A DNA stretch of 41,369 nucleotides from Eubacterium sp. (GCA_017475785.1 JAFVEX010000040.1:1-41369); one strand, 5' to 3'. Counted from the stretch's first letter, positions 1 to 7,889 are shown. Translations and numbers: made by a program. Notes: generated by a model from the sequence alone, not told the origin.

Positions 1-776
1 AGGAAGTGCTCCATCGCGTACTTCTGATCTTCGGTCGCGAAGCACTGCGCGAAGCAGTTGCCTTCGAACTTCAAAGCGGAATTGAGATCTGTCTGGTAGC
101 CGACGTTGACTGCTTCTTTTACGAGAGAAACAGCGATCGGAGCCTGTGCCGCGATCTCGTTCGCGAGCTTCATCGCTTCATCCATGAGGCTCTCGATCGG
201 ATATACATAGTTTACAAGACCCATATCCAGCGCATCCTGTGCGGTGTAGGTAGCGCGTGCGGTGTAGAGGATCTCTTTTGCCTTGCCGAGGCCGACGAAA
301 CGAGCCAGTCTCTGTGTGCCGCCGCAGCCCGGTGTAATGCCGAGGCCGACTTCCGGCTGGCCAAATGTCGCGTTCTCAGAGCAGATGCGGATATCGCAGG
401 ACATAGCAAGCTCAACGCCGCCGCCCAGGCAGAATCCGTTGATCGCCGCGATGACCGGACGCTTGAAGTTCTCGATCATCCAGCAGACGCGGTTGGAATT
501 ATTTCCGAACTGCTTGCCTTCCTCAACTGTCAGCTTGGACATCTCGGAGATATCTGCGCCTGCCACGAAGGACTGAACCTCTTTGCCCTTCTTGTTGATG
601 GTGGAAGATCCGGTCAGGACGACACAGTAAACATCTTCCATTGCAGCGACTTCGCCAAATGCCTCTTCCAGCTGTGAATACATATCTGTGGAAAGAGCGT
701 TCATGGCTTTCATATGCTCGATTTTAACGATAGCTACATGATCTTTTTTCTCAACTACTACATCTGTCATTGCCAT
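1..776 (-). CDS. crt: Enoyl-CoA hydratase / crotonase (3-hydroxybutyryl-CoA dehydratase type), 3' end outside the window
   Basis: The reverse strand from 776 reads open to base 1, giving about 258 codons starting MAMTDVVVEKKDHVAIVKIE; crotonases are usually about 260 residues, so only the last few residues are missing. It carries the oxyanion-hole segment SFVAGADISEM and both glutamates of true hydratases: one in GGGVELAMSCDI, the other in GQPEVGLGITPGCGGTQR. Family knowledge: reversible hydration of crotonyl-CoA to 3-hydroxybutyryl-CoA in the cytoplasm. An AAGGAGA ribosome binding site lies just upstream of the ATG. It is the last visible gene of the 4-hydroxybutyrate cluster. The context suggests it routes part of the crotonyl-CoA made by AbfD towards 3-hydroxybutyryl-CoA and acetate (inference). 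Confidence 0.93.
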   Translation of the reverse strand, partial: MAMTDVVVEKKDHVAIVKIEHMKAMNALSTDMYSQLEEAFGEVAAMEDVYCVVLTGSSTINKKGKEVQSFVAGADISEMSKLTVEEGKQFGNNSNRVCWMIENFKRPVIAAINGFCLGGGVELAMSCDIRICSENATFGQPEVGLGITPGCGGTQRLARFVGLGKAKEILYTARATYTAQDALDMGLVNYVYPIESLMDEAMKLANEIAAQAPIAVSLVKEAVNVGYQTDLNSALKFEGNCFAQCFATEDQKYAMEHF

Positions 777-797
777 TTTTTTGTCTCCTTAGTTGTT

Positions 798-828
798 CCC
801 TCATCGAGGATATATCCCTCGATGAGGG
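798..828 (-). other. 12-bp perfect stem-loop between the CoA-transferase and crt
   Basis: CCCTCATCGAGG (798-809) and CCTCGATGAGGG (817-828) are exact reverse complements around a short AT loop. It sits in the 84-nt gap upstream of the crt ribosome binding site. No T-run follows on the transcribed minus strand, so it is not a normal intrinsic terminator. A role in mRNA processing or in setting the crt:transferase ratio is inferred. Confidence 0.7.
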
Positions 829-860
829 GCCGCAGTTACAAAGTACTTTTATTTAACGAA

Positions 861-2432
861 TCACTCCAGACCCATCGGCTCGTCGCGGAAGATGCGAGCG
901 TCCATCAGTTTGACTGTGCCGTCCTCCTGATACTCGATCTTCGGCATGAACTCCATCTGATCCAGAACATCCTTCTGAAGGTCGATGCCCGGCGCGATCT
1001 CGATGAGGGTTACGCCGTCCTTGCGCAGTTCGAAGACTGCGCGCTCTGTGACGTAGAGAACCGGCTGGTTAACAGAATTCGCATAGTCGCCGGAGAATGT
1101 AATCTGCTCGACTTTGTTGACGAATTTCTTCTTTCCGCCTTCCTGATCGATGACCAGCTTGCCGTCTTCGCAGTGAATCTTCAGACCCTTCGCTGTGAAG
1201 GTGCCGCAGTAGACGACCTTCTTTGCGTTCTGGGTGATGTCGATGAATCCGCCAGCGCCTGCCAGACGTGTGCCGAACTTGGAGACGTTCAGGTCGCCGT
1301 TCGGAGCGGTCTCTGCGAGGCCGAGGAACGCTACATCAAGGCCGCCGCCCTGATAGAAGTCAAACTGTACATTGTGCGGGATGATGCACATGGAGTTCGC
1401 CGCGCCGCCAAACTGTGTTCCGCCGTACGGAACGCCTGCGATGGAGCCTGCCTCGACGGTCAGTGTCATCTTGTTGGAAATGCCTTCCTCTGCCGCGACG
1501 TTCGCGATCTTCTCCGGGGCGCCGGTTCCGAGGTTGACGATTGCGTCATTCGGAAGCTCCATAGCCGCGCGGCGCGCAAGAACCTTCTTCGCGTCAAGCG
1601 GAATCGGCGGGATTGCGTCTACCGGGATGCGATACTCGCCGGAGAGCGCGCCGTCGTACGGTGTGCCGATGCACTGCAGATTGTCCTCGTCAGAGCCGAC
1701 AACAACTGCGTCAACGTAGATACCAGGAATGACGACCAGTCTCGGATCCAGCGTGCCGGCCTCGACGATCTTTTCTGCCTGGATGATAACCTTACCGCCG
1801 GAGTTCTTTGCCGCCTGGCACATTGCTGTGACATCAAGCGGTCCGATCTCACGGTGAACGGTGCAGTTGCCAAGCGTATCAACATAGGATGCGCGGACAA
1901 ATACAACGTCAATCGGCATTGCCTTGTAAAGCAGCAGTTCTTTTCCGCCGATTTCGATCAGCTCAACGATGTCTTCTTTTGTGAAGGTGTTAAGCTTGCC
2001 GCCCTCGTTACGCGGATCAACAAAGGTGTTCAGACCGACATGGGTGATCGTTCCGACCTTGTGTGCTGCGATATCTCTGTACATATGTGTTACAACACCC
2101 TGCGGGATATTGTAAGCTTCGATCTTGTTCGCGAGCGCCAGATCGCCGAGCTTCGGCGCGCGATCCCAGTGTCCGCCGATGACGCGCTTGACAAGACCTT
2201 CATGACCATAGTGGTCGCCGCCGGTGCCATCGCGGTGTCCCTGACCTGCCGCGAAGAACAGTGTCAGATCTCTGGGATGACCGGTCTCCAGGAAACGTTT
2301 CTCGAGTGCCTTGGAAAGTGCTTCCGGGCACGCGCAGCTGACAAATCCGCCAGTGGCGATGGTAACACCATCATCGACCATCATAGCAGCTTCTTCAGCA
2401 CTGATAATGTTTACTTTTTTCATTGGGCTCAT
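861..2432 (-). CDS. Acyl-CoA:acetate CoA-transferase of the propionate CoA-transferase (Pct/YdiF) family
   Basis: This 523-residue protein has the size and layout of fused alpha/beta Pct-type CoA-transferases (about 520 residues). Recognisable blocks are SGEYRIP, LGTGAPEKIANVAAEEGI, FDFYQGGGLDVAFLGLAE, GGFIDITQNAKKVVYCGTFT and EIAPGIDLQKDVLDQMEFMP. The catalytic glutamate should be Glu327 in LTVEAGSIAGVP, matching the glutamyl-CoA intermediate residue of the family. From context it probably moves CoA from acetyl- or butyryl-CoA to 4-hydroxybutyrate, supplying the AbfD substrate. This is notable because the classical 4-hydroxybutyrate CoA-transferase (AbfT/Cat2) belongs to a different, shorter family. 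Two ATGs are possible: 2432, only 3 nt after GGAGG, and 2423, 12 nt after it. Exact acyl specificity is unknown. Confidence 0.9.
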   Translation of the reverse strand: MSPMKKVNIISAEEAAMMVDDGVTIATGGFVSCACPEALSKALEKRFLETGHPRDLTLFFAAGQGHRDGTGGDHYGHEGLVKRVIGGHWDRAPKLGDLALANKIEAYNIPQGVVTHMYRDIAAHKVGTITHVGLNTFVDPRNEGGKLNTFTKEDIVELIEIGGKELLLYKAMPIDVVFVRASYVDTLGNCTVHREIGPLDVTAMCQAAKNSGGKVIIQAEKIVEAGTLDPRLVVIPGIYVDAVVVGSDEDNLQCIGTPYDGALSGEYRIPVDAIPPIPLDAKKVLARRAAMELPNDAIVNLGTGAPEKIANVAAEEGISNKMTLTVEAGSIAGVPYGGTQFGGAANSMCIIPHNVQFDFYQGGGLDVAFLGLAETAPNGDLNVSKFGTRLAGAGGFIDITQNAKKVVYCGTFTAKGLKIHCEDGKLVIDQEGGKKKFVNKVEQITFSGDYANSVNQPVLYVTERAVFELRKDGVTLIEIAPGIDLQKDVLDQMEFMPKIEYQEDGTVKLMDARIFRDEPMGLE

Positions 2433-2466
2433 TTACCTCCATACATAGATTTACAGTTACAGAAAC

Positions 2467-2733
2467 TCAGTTTCTTTGTCCGATGGACACAATCGCATCC
2501 TGCACCTCGTCCTCCGAGGTGCAGATGATGCGACGATCAGCATGGATCTCTTCATAGAGATAAGGACACTGTGTGCAGCCGCGAATAATCAGAAGGGTGT
2601 CGTAATGCTCGTCCTGGCGGGCGATCTCAAATTCCGCCGCGCCGCTCGTCTCCTCCTTAATTCTGCGGTAAGCCGCCCCGCGGTCATACCGCGGATTACA
2701 TCCCCCGCAGAACTTCACAGCACACTTTTTCAT
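2467..2733 (-). CDS. Small cysteine-motif protein of unknown function inside the 4-hydroxybutyrate cluster
   Basis: An 88-residue protein begins MKKCAVKFCGGCNPRYDR and has a second motif, RGCTQCPYLYEE. I do not recognise a named family. The two Cys-x-x-Cys motifs (CGGC and CTQC) suggest metal binding or a thiol/disulfide role, but nothing else supports a specific reaction. It starts 3 nt after the abfD stop codon and precedes the CoA-transferase by about 34 nt, so it is certainly part of the operon. No signal peptide or membrane segment is visible. It could be a maturation or protection factor for the oxygen-sensitive Fe-S/FAD dehydratase, or a redox adaptor (inference). It is a real gene rather than a shadow, because the opposite strand here has no plausible protein. 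Confidence 0.8.
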   Translation of the reverse strand: MKKCAVKFCGGCNPRYDRGAAYRRIKEETSGAAEFEIARQDEHYDTLLIIRGCTQCPYLYEEIHADRRIICTSEDEVQDAIVSIGQRN

Positions 2734-2736
2734 ATA

Positions 2737-4188
2737 TTATTTACCTTCGATGTGCGCGATGTGCTTCGCCAGTTCCTTCTTCGCCTGCAGGTTGCCCTGA
2801 CGGGGAATCATAATGCGCTGTGCCTGCGGAGAACCTGCGCCGTGCATGGACTCCGGCAGATAGCCGACTGCGGCGGTACCCATCGTGATGTTCTCGATCA
2901 GGCGGAGAATCCGCATTCTGTCCTCTGTCGGAACGGACGCGACGCCCTTGAGGTACTTCTCGATGTACGGCTGCAGCTCCGGATTTCTGTAGTCTGCCTC
3001 GGACGGCTGCGTAACCATCAGGCCGCCTGCCAGATCCTGCGCGAGACGCGCGATGTCGTACGGGAATCTGGTGATGTTCTGCTTGCAGACATTTGCCAGA
3101 AGCAGATCAATCAGATAGCCGCCGGACTTCGTCGGAGCGCCCTGGGAGGAGCACGCGATACCGCAGCTGTACAGGGTCTCGTTCAGATGAATCATCTCGA
3201 TCAGTTTGTCTTTGACATGAGATGCCTTCGCGCAGCCTGCCATCTCGACCGCAACTGCTGTCGCGCCGATCAGGACATCGCCGACACCGACCTTGCAGCC
3301 GCCATAGGACTGACGGTGGAAGCCTGCGAAGCGCTCTACGATCATGCCCGCGAACGCAACTTCACCATTGAGATAGATGTTCTCATTCGGAATAAATACG
3401 CGGTCGAAGATTACAAGGACTTCATGTCCGCCGTAGGTCTGGTTGCCCACGTCAATGCTGTTGTACTCTTCCAGCTTTCTGGTGTCGCAGGACTGACGTC
3501 CGTAGATCAGCGTGATGCCTTCTGCGTCTGTCGGACATGAGAAGCAGATCGCATAGTCCTCGTCGCCCTCACGCATGGAAATCGTCGGCATAACCAGAAC
3601 CTCGTGGGAATTCACATAACCGGTCTGATGAGCCTTTGCGCCTGTTACATAAACGCCGTCCTCTGTGCGCTCGACGACATGCAGGAACAGATCCGGATCA
3701 ACCTGCTTGGAAGGAGCGAGACCTCTGTCGCCCTTAACGTCTGTCATGGCGCCGTCAACCGCGAGATCTTCATCCTGTACACGGGTCAGGAACTTTACGA
3801 ATTTCTCATGATAATTTGTGCCGCACGCTTCGTCGATCTCATAGGTTGAGCTGTAAACAGCGTTCATTGCGTCCATACCGACGCAGCGCTGGAAGCAGGC
3901 ACCTGATTTCTGGCCGAGAAGACGCTGCATTTTGACCTTCTTGATCAGATCGTCTGTGCTCTGATGGATATTCGTGAAACGGTTGATCTTCTTGCCGGTC
4001 AGATGAGAAGTCGCGGTCATCAGATCGTCGTACTCCGGATCCTCTGCCAGCTCATATGTAAGCGCGAAGGAATTCAGAGACGGGCGGATAATCGGATCGT
4101 TCACCGGATCTTCTACCTTCTTGCCAAACATCCACAGATTCAGATTCAGTTTTTTCAGGGACTCAATATACTGGTCTTTTGTCATCAT
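2737..4188 (-). CDS. abfD: 4-hydroxybutyryl-CoA dehydratase / vinylacetyl-CoA delta-isomerase
   Basis: Starting at the ATGATG at 4188, this gives 483 residues, close to the 484 of the Clostridium aminobutyricum enzyme. The longer upstream reading runs through a repeat and is rejected. All [4Fe-4S] ligands of the family are visible: Cys98 and Cys102 in GACFQRC, and His291 and Cys298 in FHRQSYGGCKVG (MM numbering). HQTGYVNS and YLPESMHGAGSPQAQR match the flavin and active-site segments, including the conserved Thr and Glu. Known reaction: radical dehydration of 4-hydroxybutyryl-CoA to crotonyl-CoA via a flavin semiquinone, and vinylacetyl-CoA isomerisation; cytoplasmic homotetramer, oxygen-sensitive. 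It is followed after 3 nt by the 88-residue gene. An AAAGGA site lies upstream with a long spacer. Confidence 0.96.
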   Translation of the reverse strand: MMTKDQYIESLKKLNLNLWMFGKKVEDPVNDPIIRPSLNSFALTYELAEDPEYDDLMTATSHLTGKKINRFTNIHQSTDDLIKKVKMQRLLGQKSGACFQRCVGMDAMNAVYSSTYEIDEACGTNYHEKFVKFLTRVQDEDLAVDGAMTDVKGDRGLAPSKQVDPDLFLHVVERTEDGVYVTGAKAHQTGYVNSHEVLVMPTISMREGDEDYAICFSCPTDAEGITLIYGRQSCDTRKLEEYNSIDVGNQTYGGHEVLVIFDRVFIPNENIYLNGEVAFAGMIVERFAGFHRQSYGGCKVGVGDVLIGATAVAVEMAGCAKASHVKDKLIEMIHLNETLYSCGIACSSQGAPTKSGGYLIDLLLANVCKQNITRFPYDIARLAQDLAGGLMVTQPSEADYRNPELQPYIEKYLKGVASVPTEDRMRILRLIENITMGTAAVGYLPESMHGAGSPQAQRIMIPRQGNLQAKKELAKHIAHIEGK

Positions 4189-4216
4189 AAGACTAAGATA
4201 TCCTTTCTCTTTTTTA

Positions 4217-4285
4217 GAACAAAGTCCGCAAGCGGACTTCAGCTCCCTCACCCTTCTCACTCATGAGGAGAGCTTGCGGGACTTT
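4217..4285. repeat. Dispersed palindromic repeat, copy A
   Basis: About 69 bp that align with 11220-11285: both contain AAGCGGACTTCA, CTCACTCATGAG or CTCACTCATGAGG, and end in GGACTTT. Within copy A, CAAAGTCCGCAAGC is the inverted repeat of GCTTGCGGGACTTTG (one extra base), and GTCCGCAAGCGGAC is itself a dyad. It lies in the gap between the 4-hydroxybutyrate dehydrogenase and abfD genes. No coding role. Confidence 0.75.
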
Positions 4286-4293
4286 GAGCGGCC

Positions 4294-4313
4294 CTGCTCG
4301 TCCAGTGGACGAG
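4294..4313. repeat. Short inverted repeat following repeat copy A
   Basis: GCTCGTCCA and TGGACGAGC form a perfect 9-bp hairpin. It is one of several in the 309-base gap 4189-4497. The rest of the gap, about 4330-4400, holds further GC-rich dyads (GTCACC/GGTGAC inside GCTGCTG/CAGCAGC) and no plausible gene. Confidence 0.6.
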
Positions 4314-4400
4314 CGTTTAGGGTGGACCGAAGTGGAACGAAGACCGCTGCTGGTCACCACAGGTGACACATTCCTTGCAGCAGCGTGCGCATCCAGCGGA

Positions 4401-4452
4401 GCGTTTTGCTTTATAGATAATTCAAGGAATTTTCTATAAAGGCGCAAAACGC
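4401..4452. other. Stem-loop sharing an arm with the neighbouring terminator
   Basis: GCGTTTTGC (4401-4409) pairs with GCAAAACGC (4444-4452), and TTTATAGA (4410-4417) pairs with TCTATAAA (4433-4440). The right arm overlaps the first bases of the hairpin at 4446-4484, so the two structures cannot form together. Confidence 0.65.
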
Positions 4453-4484
4453 TGACCGGCTGATAGACAGCCAGCCAGCGTTTT
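4446..4484 (-). terminator. Hairpin at the end of the 4-hydroxybutyrate dehydrogenase gene
   Basis: On the minus strand AAAACGCTGGCTGGCTG pairs with CAGCCGGTCAGCGTTTT (two weak positions) with an 8-nt loop. It lies 13 nt after the stop codon and ends in TTTTG. It may terminate or attenuate transcription into abfD. The T-run is short, so read-through is likely. Confidence 0.6.
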
Positions 4485-4497
4485 ATCTTATTCTACC

Positions 4498-5682
4498 TTA
4501 GAAGCACTCGCGGTATACGCGCATGGACAGTTCCTTTGTCCACGGAAGCACATAGGAGTTGGTAATCAGTCTCTGCTGGTTAGCTTCTACAGAATCAGCA
4601 AATGCCTCAATATCTTCTTCTTTGAATCCATACTCATGGAGCGGCTTCAGCGGAAGAACCTTCTCAAGGAGTTCATTCAGATACGGAATTGCGTTTGCGA
4701 CTTCACATCCTGTGATTCTCGCAACGAGCTCTTTGAACTTCATGATCTCGCCATCCGGATCCTTCTCGTCGTAGATCTCAAGGATCTTGCCGAACAGAGC
4801 GTAGTTGGACTCACCGTGCGGTACATGATAGGTGCCGCCCAGCGGGAAGCTCATGCCGTGAACTGTCGCGCAGCCAGCCTTCAGGAATGCGATACCAGCC
4901 ATGTTGGAAGCGGTAACGAACTCATCCAGATATCCAAGACGGGCATCTGGTCCGTCTTCGCCGATGCGGCGGAAGCCTTCGAGAATCAGCTCCATAGCCT
5001 TGATGGAATACATCTCGGAGGTCATGGTCTTTCTGTGCGGAGACAGGAAGGACTCTGTTGCATGAATCAGCGCGTCAATCGCAGAGGTGGCAAAAGGTCT
5101 GTACGGAAGTGTCTCAAGGAACTTCGGAATCATAACGACCTTGTTCGGGATAATATCATCGGATACCAGACCGAGCTTTGTCTCGCCGCCTGTCAGAACG
5201 CCGTCTTTCTCATCCTTAACGATTGCGACAGAAATGTTTGTGACCTCAGAACCTGTTCCGCAGGTGGTCGGAATCGCAATAACTTCCTTCTCGTGGATAA
5301 CCGGCTCTCTCTTGAAGTACATCTCATGCACGGAAGTCGGGCGCTTGCAGCCAAGCAGCTTACAGAGATCCATGATTGCGCCGCCGCCGACCGCGATGAC
5401 TCTGTCATAGGAATCGTACTTGATGTCTTCATACATCATCTCGATCATTTCCTCTGACGGCTCAAGCAGTCCGTATTTCTCCTGGAAGACATACTGACAC
5501 GGAAGGTTGTAGGACTCCATGAACGGCTTGTAGATGAACTCGTTCGTCAGAACGACGTCTCTCTCGCCCAGTCCAAACTCTTCTGCGAGCTGGCCAAAAT
5601 CAGCCATCTTATAGATGGTCGGGGCAATAATAATTTCTCTTTTGTCAGCCTGTAAAGCTTTGCTGAATTCATCCATAATCAT
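4498..5682 (-). CDS. NAD-dependent 4-hydroxybutyrate dehydrogenase (iron-containing alcohol dehydrogenase family)
   Basis: This roughly 394-residue protein has the group III Fe-ADH pattern: the nucleotide-binding AVGGGAIMDLCK, PTTCGTGSEVTN, and the metal-binding region SAIDALIHATESFLSP with GCATVHGMSFPLGG and YHVPHGESN (Asp and three His ligands). Gene order next to abfD identifies the substrate: it interconverts succinate semialdehyde and 4-hydroxybutyrate, as 4HbD/AbfH does in clostridia. Two starts are possible: 5682 (3 nt after GGAG) and 5676 (9 nt after it), and the second has better spacing. A promoter lies upstream. It is separated from abfD by 309 bases of repeats, so it may be expressed partly independently. 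The assignment to 4-hydroxybutyrate rather than another short-chain alcohol rests on context. Confidence 0.9.
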   Translation of the reverse strand: MIMDEFSKALQADKREIIIAPTIYKMADFGQLAEEFGLGERDVVLTNEFIYKPFMESYNLPCQYVFQEKYGLLEPSEEMIEMMYEDIKYDSYDRVIAVGGGAIMDLCKLLGCKRPTSVHEMYFKREPVIHEKEVIAIPTTCGTGSEVTNISVAIVKDEKDGVLTGGETKLGLVSDDIIPNKVVMIPKFLETLPYRPFATSAIDALIHATESFLSPHRKTMTSEMYSIKAMELILEGFRRIGEDGPDARLGYLDEFVTASNMAGIAFLKAGCATVHGMSFPLGGTYHVPHGESNYALFGKILEIYDEKDPDGEIMKFKELVARITGCEVANAIPYLNELLEKVLPLKPLHEYGFKEEDIEAFADSVEANQQRLITNSYVLPWTKELSMRVYRECF

Positions 5683-5723
5683 TTTCTCCTTTGTATAAAA
5701 TGAAATTAAAACGTCCAGTAGAT

Positions 5724-5752
5724 ATTATATCAGATAGCGGTTTAATTGTGAA
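5724..5752 (-). promoter_or_regulatory. Sigma-A-type promoter of the 4-hydroxybutyrate cluster
   Basis: On the minus strand TTCACA (5747-5752) and TATAAT (5724-5729) are spaced by exactly 17 bases, about 40 bases upstream of the dehydrogenase start. Confidence 0.75.
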
Positions 5753-5888
5753 CGAAGTTTTCAAAGATTTTTCGTGAAATTATTGTCGAATTCCGTTGAA
5801 AACCTATGTTTTCTTGTTGCTTCTGCACAGAAATTTTGCCGAATCACTCATCTTCAAACAGTTTCTGTTTTTATTGCATAAGTGTTTA

Positions 5889-6419
5889 TTAACTCTCATC
5901 TCCACTGCCGGCGGCGTTCTCCTGAGCACCCGCAGCTCCCTTCCCGGCGTGCAGCCTCGCCAGATGGATATACTCCTCTGCGCTCTCCACATTTCCGCTG
6001 ATTTCATCTTCTGTCATCGGGCGCCGCACCTTACATGGACTGCCAAAAGCGATATGCCCGTCCGGAACTTCCATTCCGCCCGGCACCAGCGCGCCCGCGC
6101 CGATCAGACAGTCACGGCCGATCTTCGCGCCGTTGAGCACAATCGCGCCCATGCCGATCATCGAATTGCTGCCGATTTTGCATCCGTGCAGGATTGCGCC
6201 GTGGCCGACTGTCACACCTTCACCGATTTCAATCGGGAATCCGGCGTCCACGTGAAGTACAGCATTATCCTGAATATTTGTGCGCGCGCCAATCTCCATT
6301 CTGTCTGTGTCCGCGCGGAGAACGGCATTGTACCAGATACCGCAGTCCTCTCCGATCGTCACATCCCCGAAAATCACACTTCCTGTCGCGCGGAAAACAC
6401 TTTTATCTATCCTGCCCAT
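5889..6419 (-). CDS. Gamma-carbonic-anhydrase-like hexapeptide-repeat protein (YrdA/PaaY type)
   Basis: 176 residues with a left-handed beta-helix pattern of hexapeptide repeats (IGEDCG, IGARTN, IGEGVT, IGSNSM, IGRDCL). The three metal-binding histidines of gamma-carbonic anhydrases are in place: His56 in NAVLHVD, and His73 and His78 in GHGAILHGC. The family binds Zn or Fe as a trimer; some members hydrate CO2, others hydrolyse CoA thioesters (PaaY). The nearby CoA metabolism makes a thioesterase role possible, but the promoter in between argues for a separate transcript. The last 20 residues are Ala/Gly-rich and look like a tail. An AAGGAGGG site precedes the ATG. Confidence 0.88.
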   Translation of the reverse strand: MGRIDKSVFRATGSVIFGDVTIGEDCGIWYNAVLRADTDRMEIGARTNIQDNAVLHVDAGFPIEIGEGVTVGHGAILHGCKIGSNSMIGMGAIVLNGAKIGRDCLIGAGALVPGGMEVPDGHIAFGSPCKVRRPMTEDEISGNVESAEEYIHLARLHAGKGAAGAQENAAGSGDES

Positions 6420-6658
6420 TTCCTGATCCCTCCTTTTATGAAGCTGCTTTTGCAGTCAGCACTCCCGCCATCCTCATCATTGTATCGATTTTCAAAGATT
6501 TCTTCAACCCCGGCCGCTTTCCGGCGCCTGACGTCACGGTCTGTTCACATCTCTATGGTATGATAACAAACTAAGATTCACTTGCAGGCAAACCCGCATG
6601 GTCTCATGACTTTTGGCGCTGTAATCAAATCATATCTCTGGAAGGAAAGGAGAACGAT

Positions 6659-7792
6659 ATGAAGAACGATCAAAAACGCTCCCGGAGCCGGTTTCACTCT
6701 GCCGCGGCAGCCGCGATTCTGATAGGCGTCCTGCTGGCCGCCTCCTCTTTTTCGGCATGTGGTAGTTCAAAAAACAGTGCTTCCTATAACGGAACGGGAA
6801 GCGCAGCCACAGAGGCCGCATACGACGGAGATTATGGTACGCCGTCATACGCGGCGGCAGATGATGTTGCGGAGGAGGCCGCGTGGGACGAAGACTGGGA
6901 AGCCGAGACGGCGGATGCCATTGATTCCGACATGCCTGCGGACGGTGACGAAACCTCAGAGAAGGAATATAAAAATCTGGACAAAATTGTCTACAGCTGT
7001 TACGTGGATCTGCAGACCCTCGAATATGACAAAAGTGTCTCTGCGCTGAAGGCGGCAATCAAATCTTCAGGCGGAATCATCCAGTCAGAGACGGAGCGCG
7101 ACAATGACTACAACTGGTATTACAGCGAGGACGGCAGCCGCTCCGCAAATAACCGCGCGCTGGATATGACCGTGCGGATCCCGTCTGACAAATACGATGC
7201 CTTCGTCGCGTCTCTGGAGGATTACGGAAAGGTACTCAGCAAGACGCAGAACGCAGACAACATCAGCAAAACGTACAACGATACTTCAACGTACATTTCT
7301 TCCCTGGAGACGGAGCAGAAACGTCTTCTGGAAATGATGGACAAAGCCGAAACCATCGAGGACATGATGGCTGTCGAGGAGCGCCTGACCGAGGTGCAGC
7401 GGCAGCTCAATCAGCACAAAACAACACTCGAGGCGATGGACATGGATCTGGCTTATTCGACAGTCACGCTGAATCTGCAGGAAGTGCAGAAAATCGCGAA
7501 CGACCCGGTGCCGTCTGATTCCTTCGGCACCCGCGTGAAAAAAGCCTTTCATAACGCATGGACCGCGTTTGCAGAATTCTGGGAGGATTTCCTCTTCGCG
7601 ATGATTTATCTGCTTCCGGCTATTCTGGTCATCGGCTTTATCATCTGGCTGGTTCTCTTCCTGACGCGCAAGAAACGCAGGGCGCGCAAAGAGCGCAAGG
7701 CGGCTGACCGCGCGATGTATGAGGATCTGAGACGGCGCGCGCAGGAGGCACAGATGAACTCCGTTTCTTCGAATCCTGATAAAAAAGAATAG
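6659..7792 (+). CDS. DUF4349-type membrane-anchored lipoprotein
   Basis: 377 residues. Residues 14-33 form a signal segment ending in the lipobox SFSAC, with Cys34 as lipidation site. Residues 35-105 are acidic and Ala/Tyr/Ser-rich, a likely disordered linker. The DUF4349 domain follows (VYSCYVDLQTLEYDKSVSAL through MDLAYSTVTLNLQE), including a coiled-coil stretch near residues 215-260. A transmembrane helix (MIYLLPAILVIGFIIWLVLFL) and a basic cytoplasmic tail end the protein. It is therefore probably lipidated at one end and membrane-spanning at the other, with the domain outside the cell. The family function is not established. AAAGGAG precedes the ATG; a terminator follows about 100 bases downstream. 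Confidence 0.85.
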   Translation: MKNDQKRSRSRFHSAAAAAILIGVLLAASSFSACGSSKNSASYNGTGSAATEAAYDGDYGTPSYAAADDVAEEAAWDEDWEAETADAIDSDMPADGDETSEKEYKNLDKIVYSCYVDLQTLEYDKSVSALKAAIKSSGGIIQSETERDNDYNWYYSEDGSRSANNRALDMTVRIPSDKYDAFVASLEDYGKVLSKTQNADNISKTYNDTSTYISSLETEQKRLLEMMDKAETIEDMMAVEERLTEVQRQLNQHKTTLEAMDMDLAYSTVTLNLQEVQKIANDPVPSDSFGTRVKKAFHNAWTAFAEFWEDFLFAMIYLLPAILVIGFIIWLVLFLTRKKRRARKERKAADRAMYEDLRRRAQEAQMNSVSSNPDKKE

Positions 7793-7812
7793 GGTGCTTT
7801 AAACCAGATCGC

Positions 7813-7862
7813 GTGCAGTGAGAGATTCATCGGGCTCGCCCGTATGAATCGTCTTACTGCAC
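7813..7862. other. Long imperfect hairpin in the 3' region of the DUF4349 gene
   Basis: GTGCAGT pairs with ACTGCAC, AGA with TCT, ATTCAT with ATGAAT and CGGG with CCCG, around a CTCG loop: about 20 pairs in 50 nt. No T-run follows it directly, but a classical terminator starts 28 nt further on. Confidence 0.7.
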
Positions 7863-7889
7863 ATCGACTGTTTTGGGGCGCGGAGTAAG

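Noticed and set aside
714..2528. Long plus-strand open frames opposite the CoA-transferase, abfD and other minus-strand genes
   Set aside because: They lie fully opposite genes with clear conserved motifs, have no ribosome binding sites and show the odd composition of antisense frames in GC-rich DNA.
4189..4260. N-terminal extension of abfD
   Set aside because: It reads through repeat copy A, and the ATGATG at 4188 gives the known family length and Cys spacing.
6540..6660. Promoter of the DUF4349 gene
   Set aside because: A TATGAT box is present near 6558 but no acceptable -35 element at proper spacing could be named.
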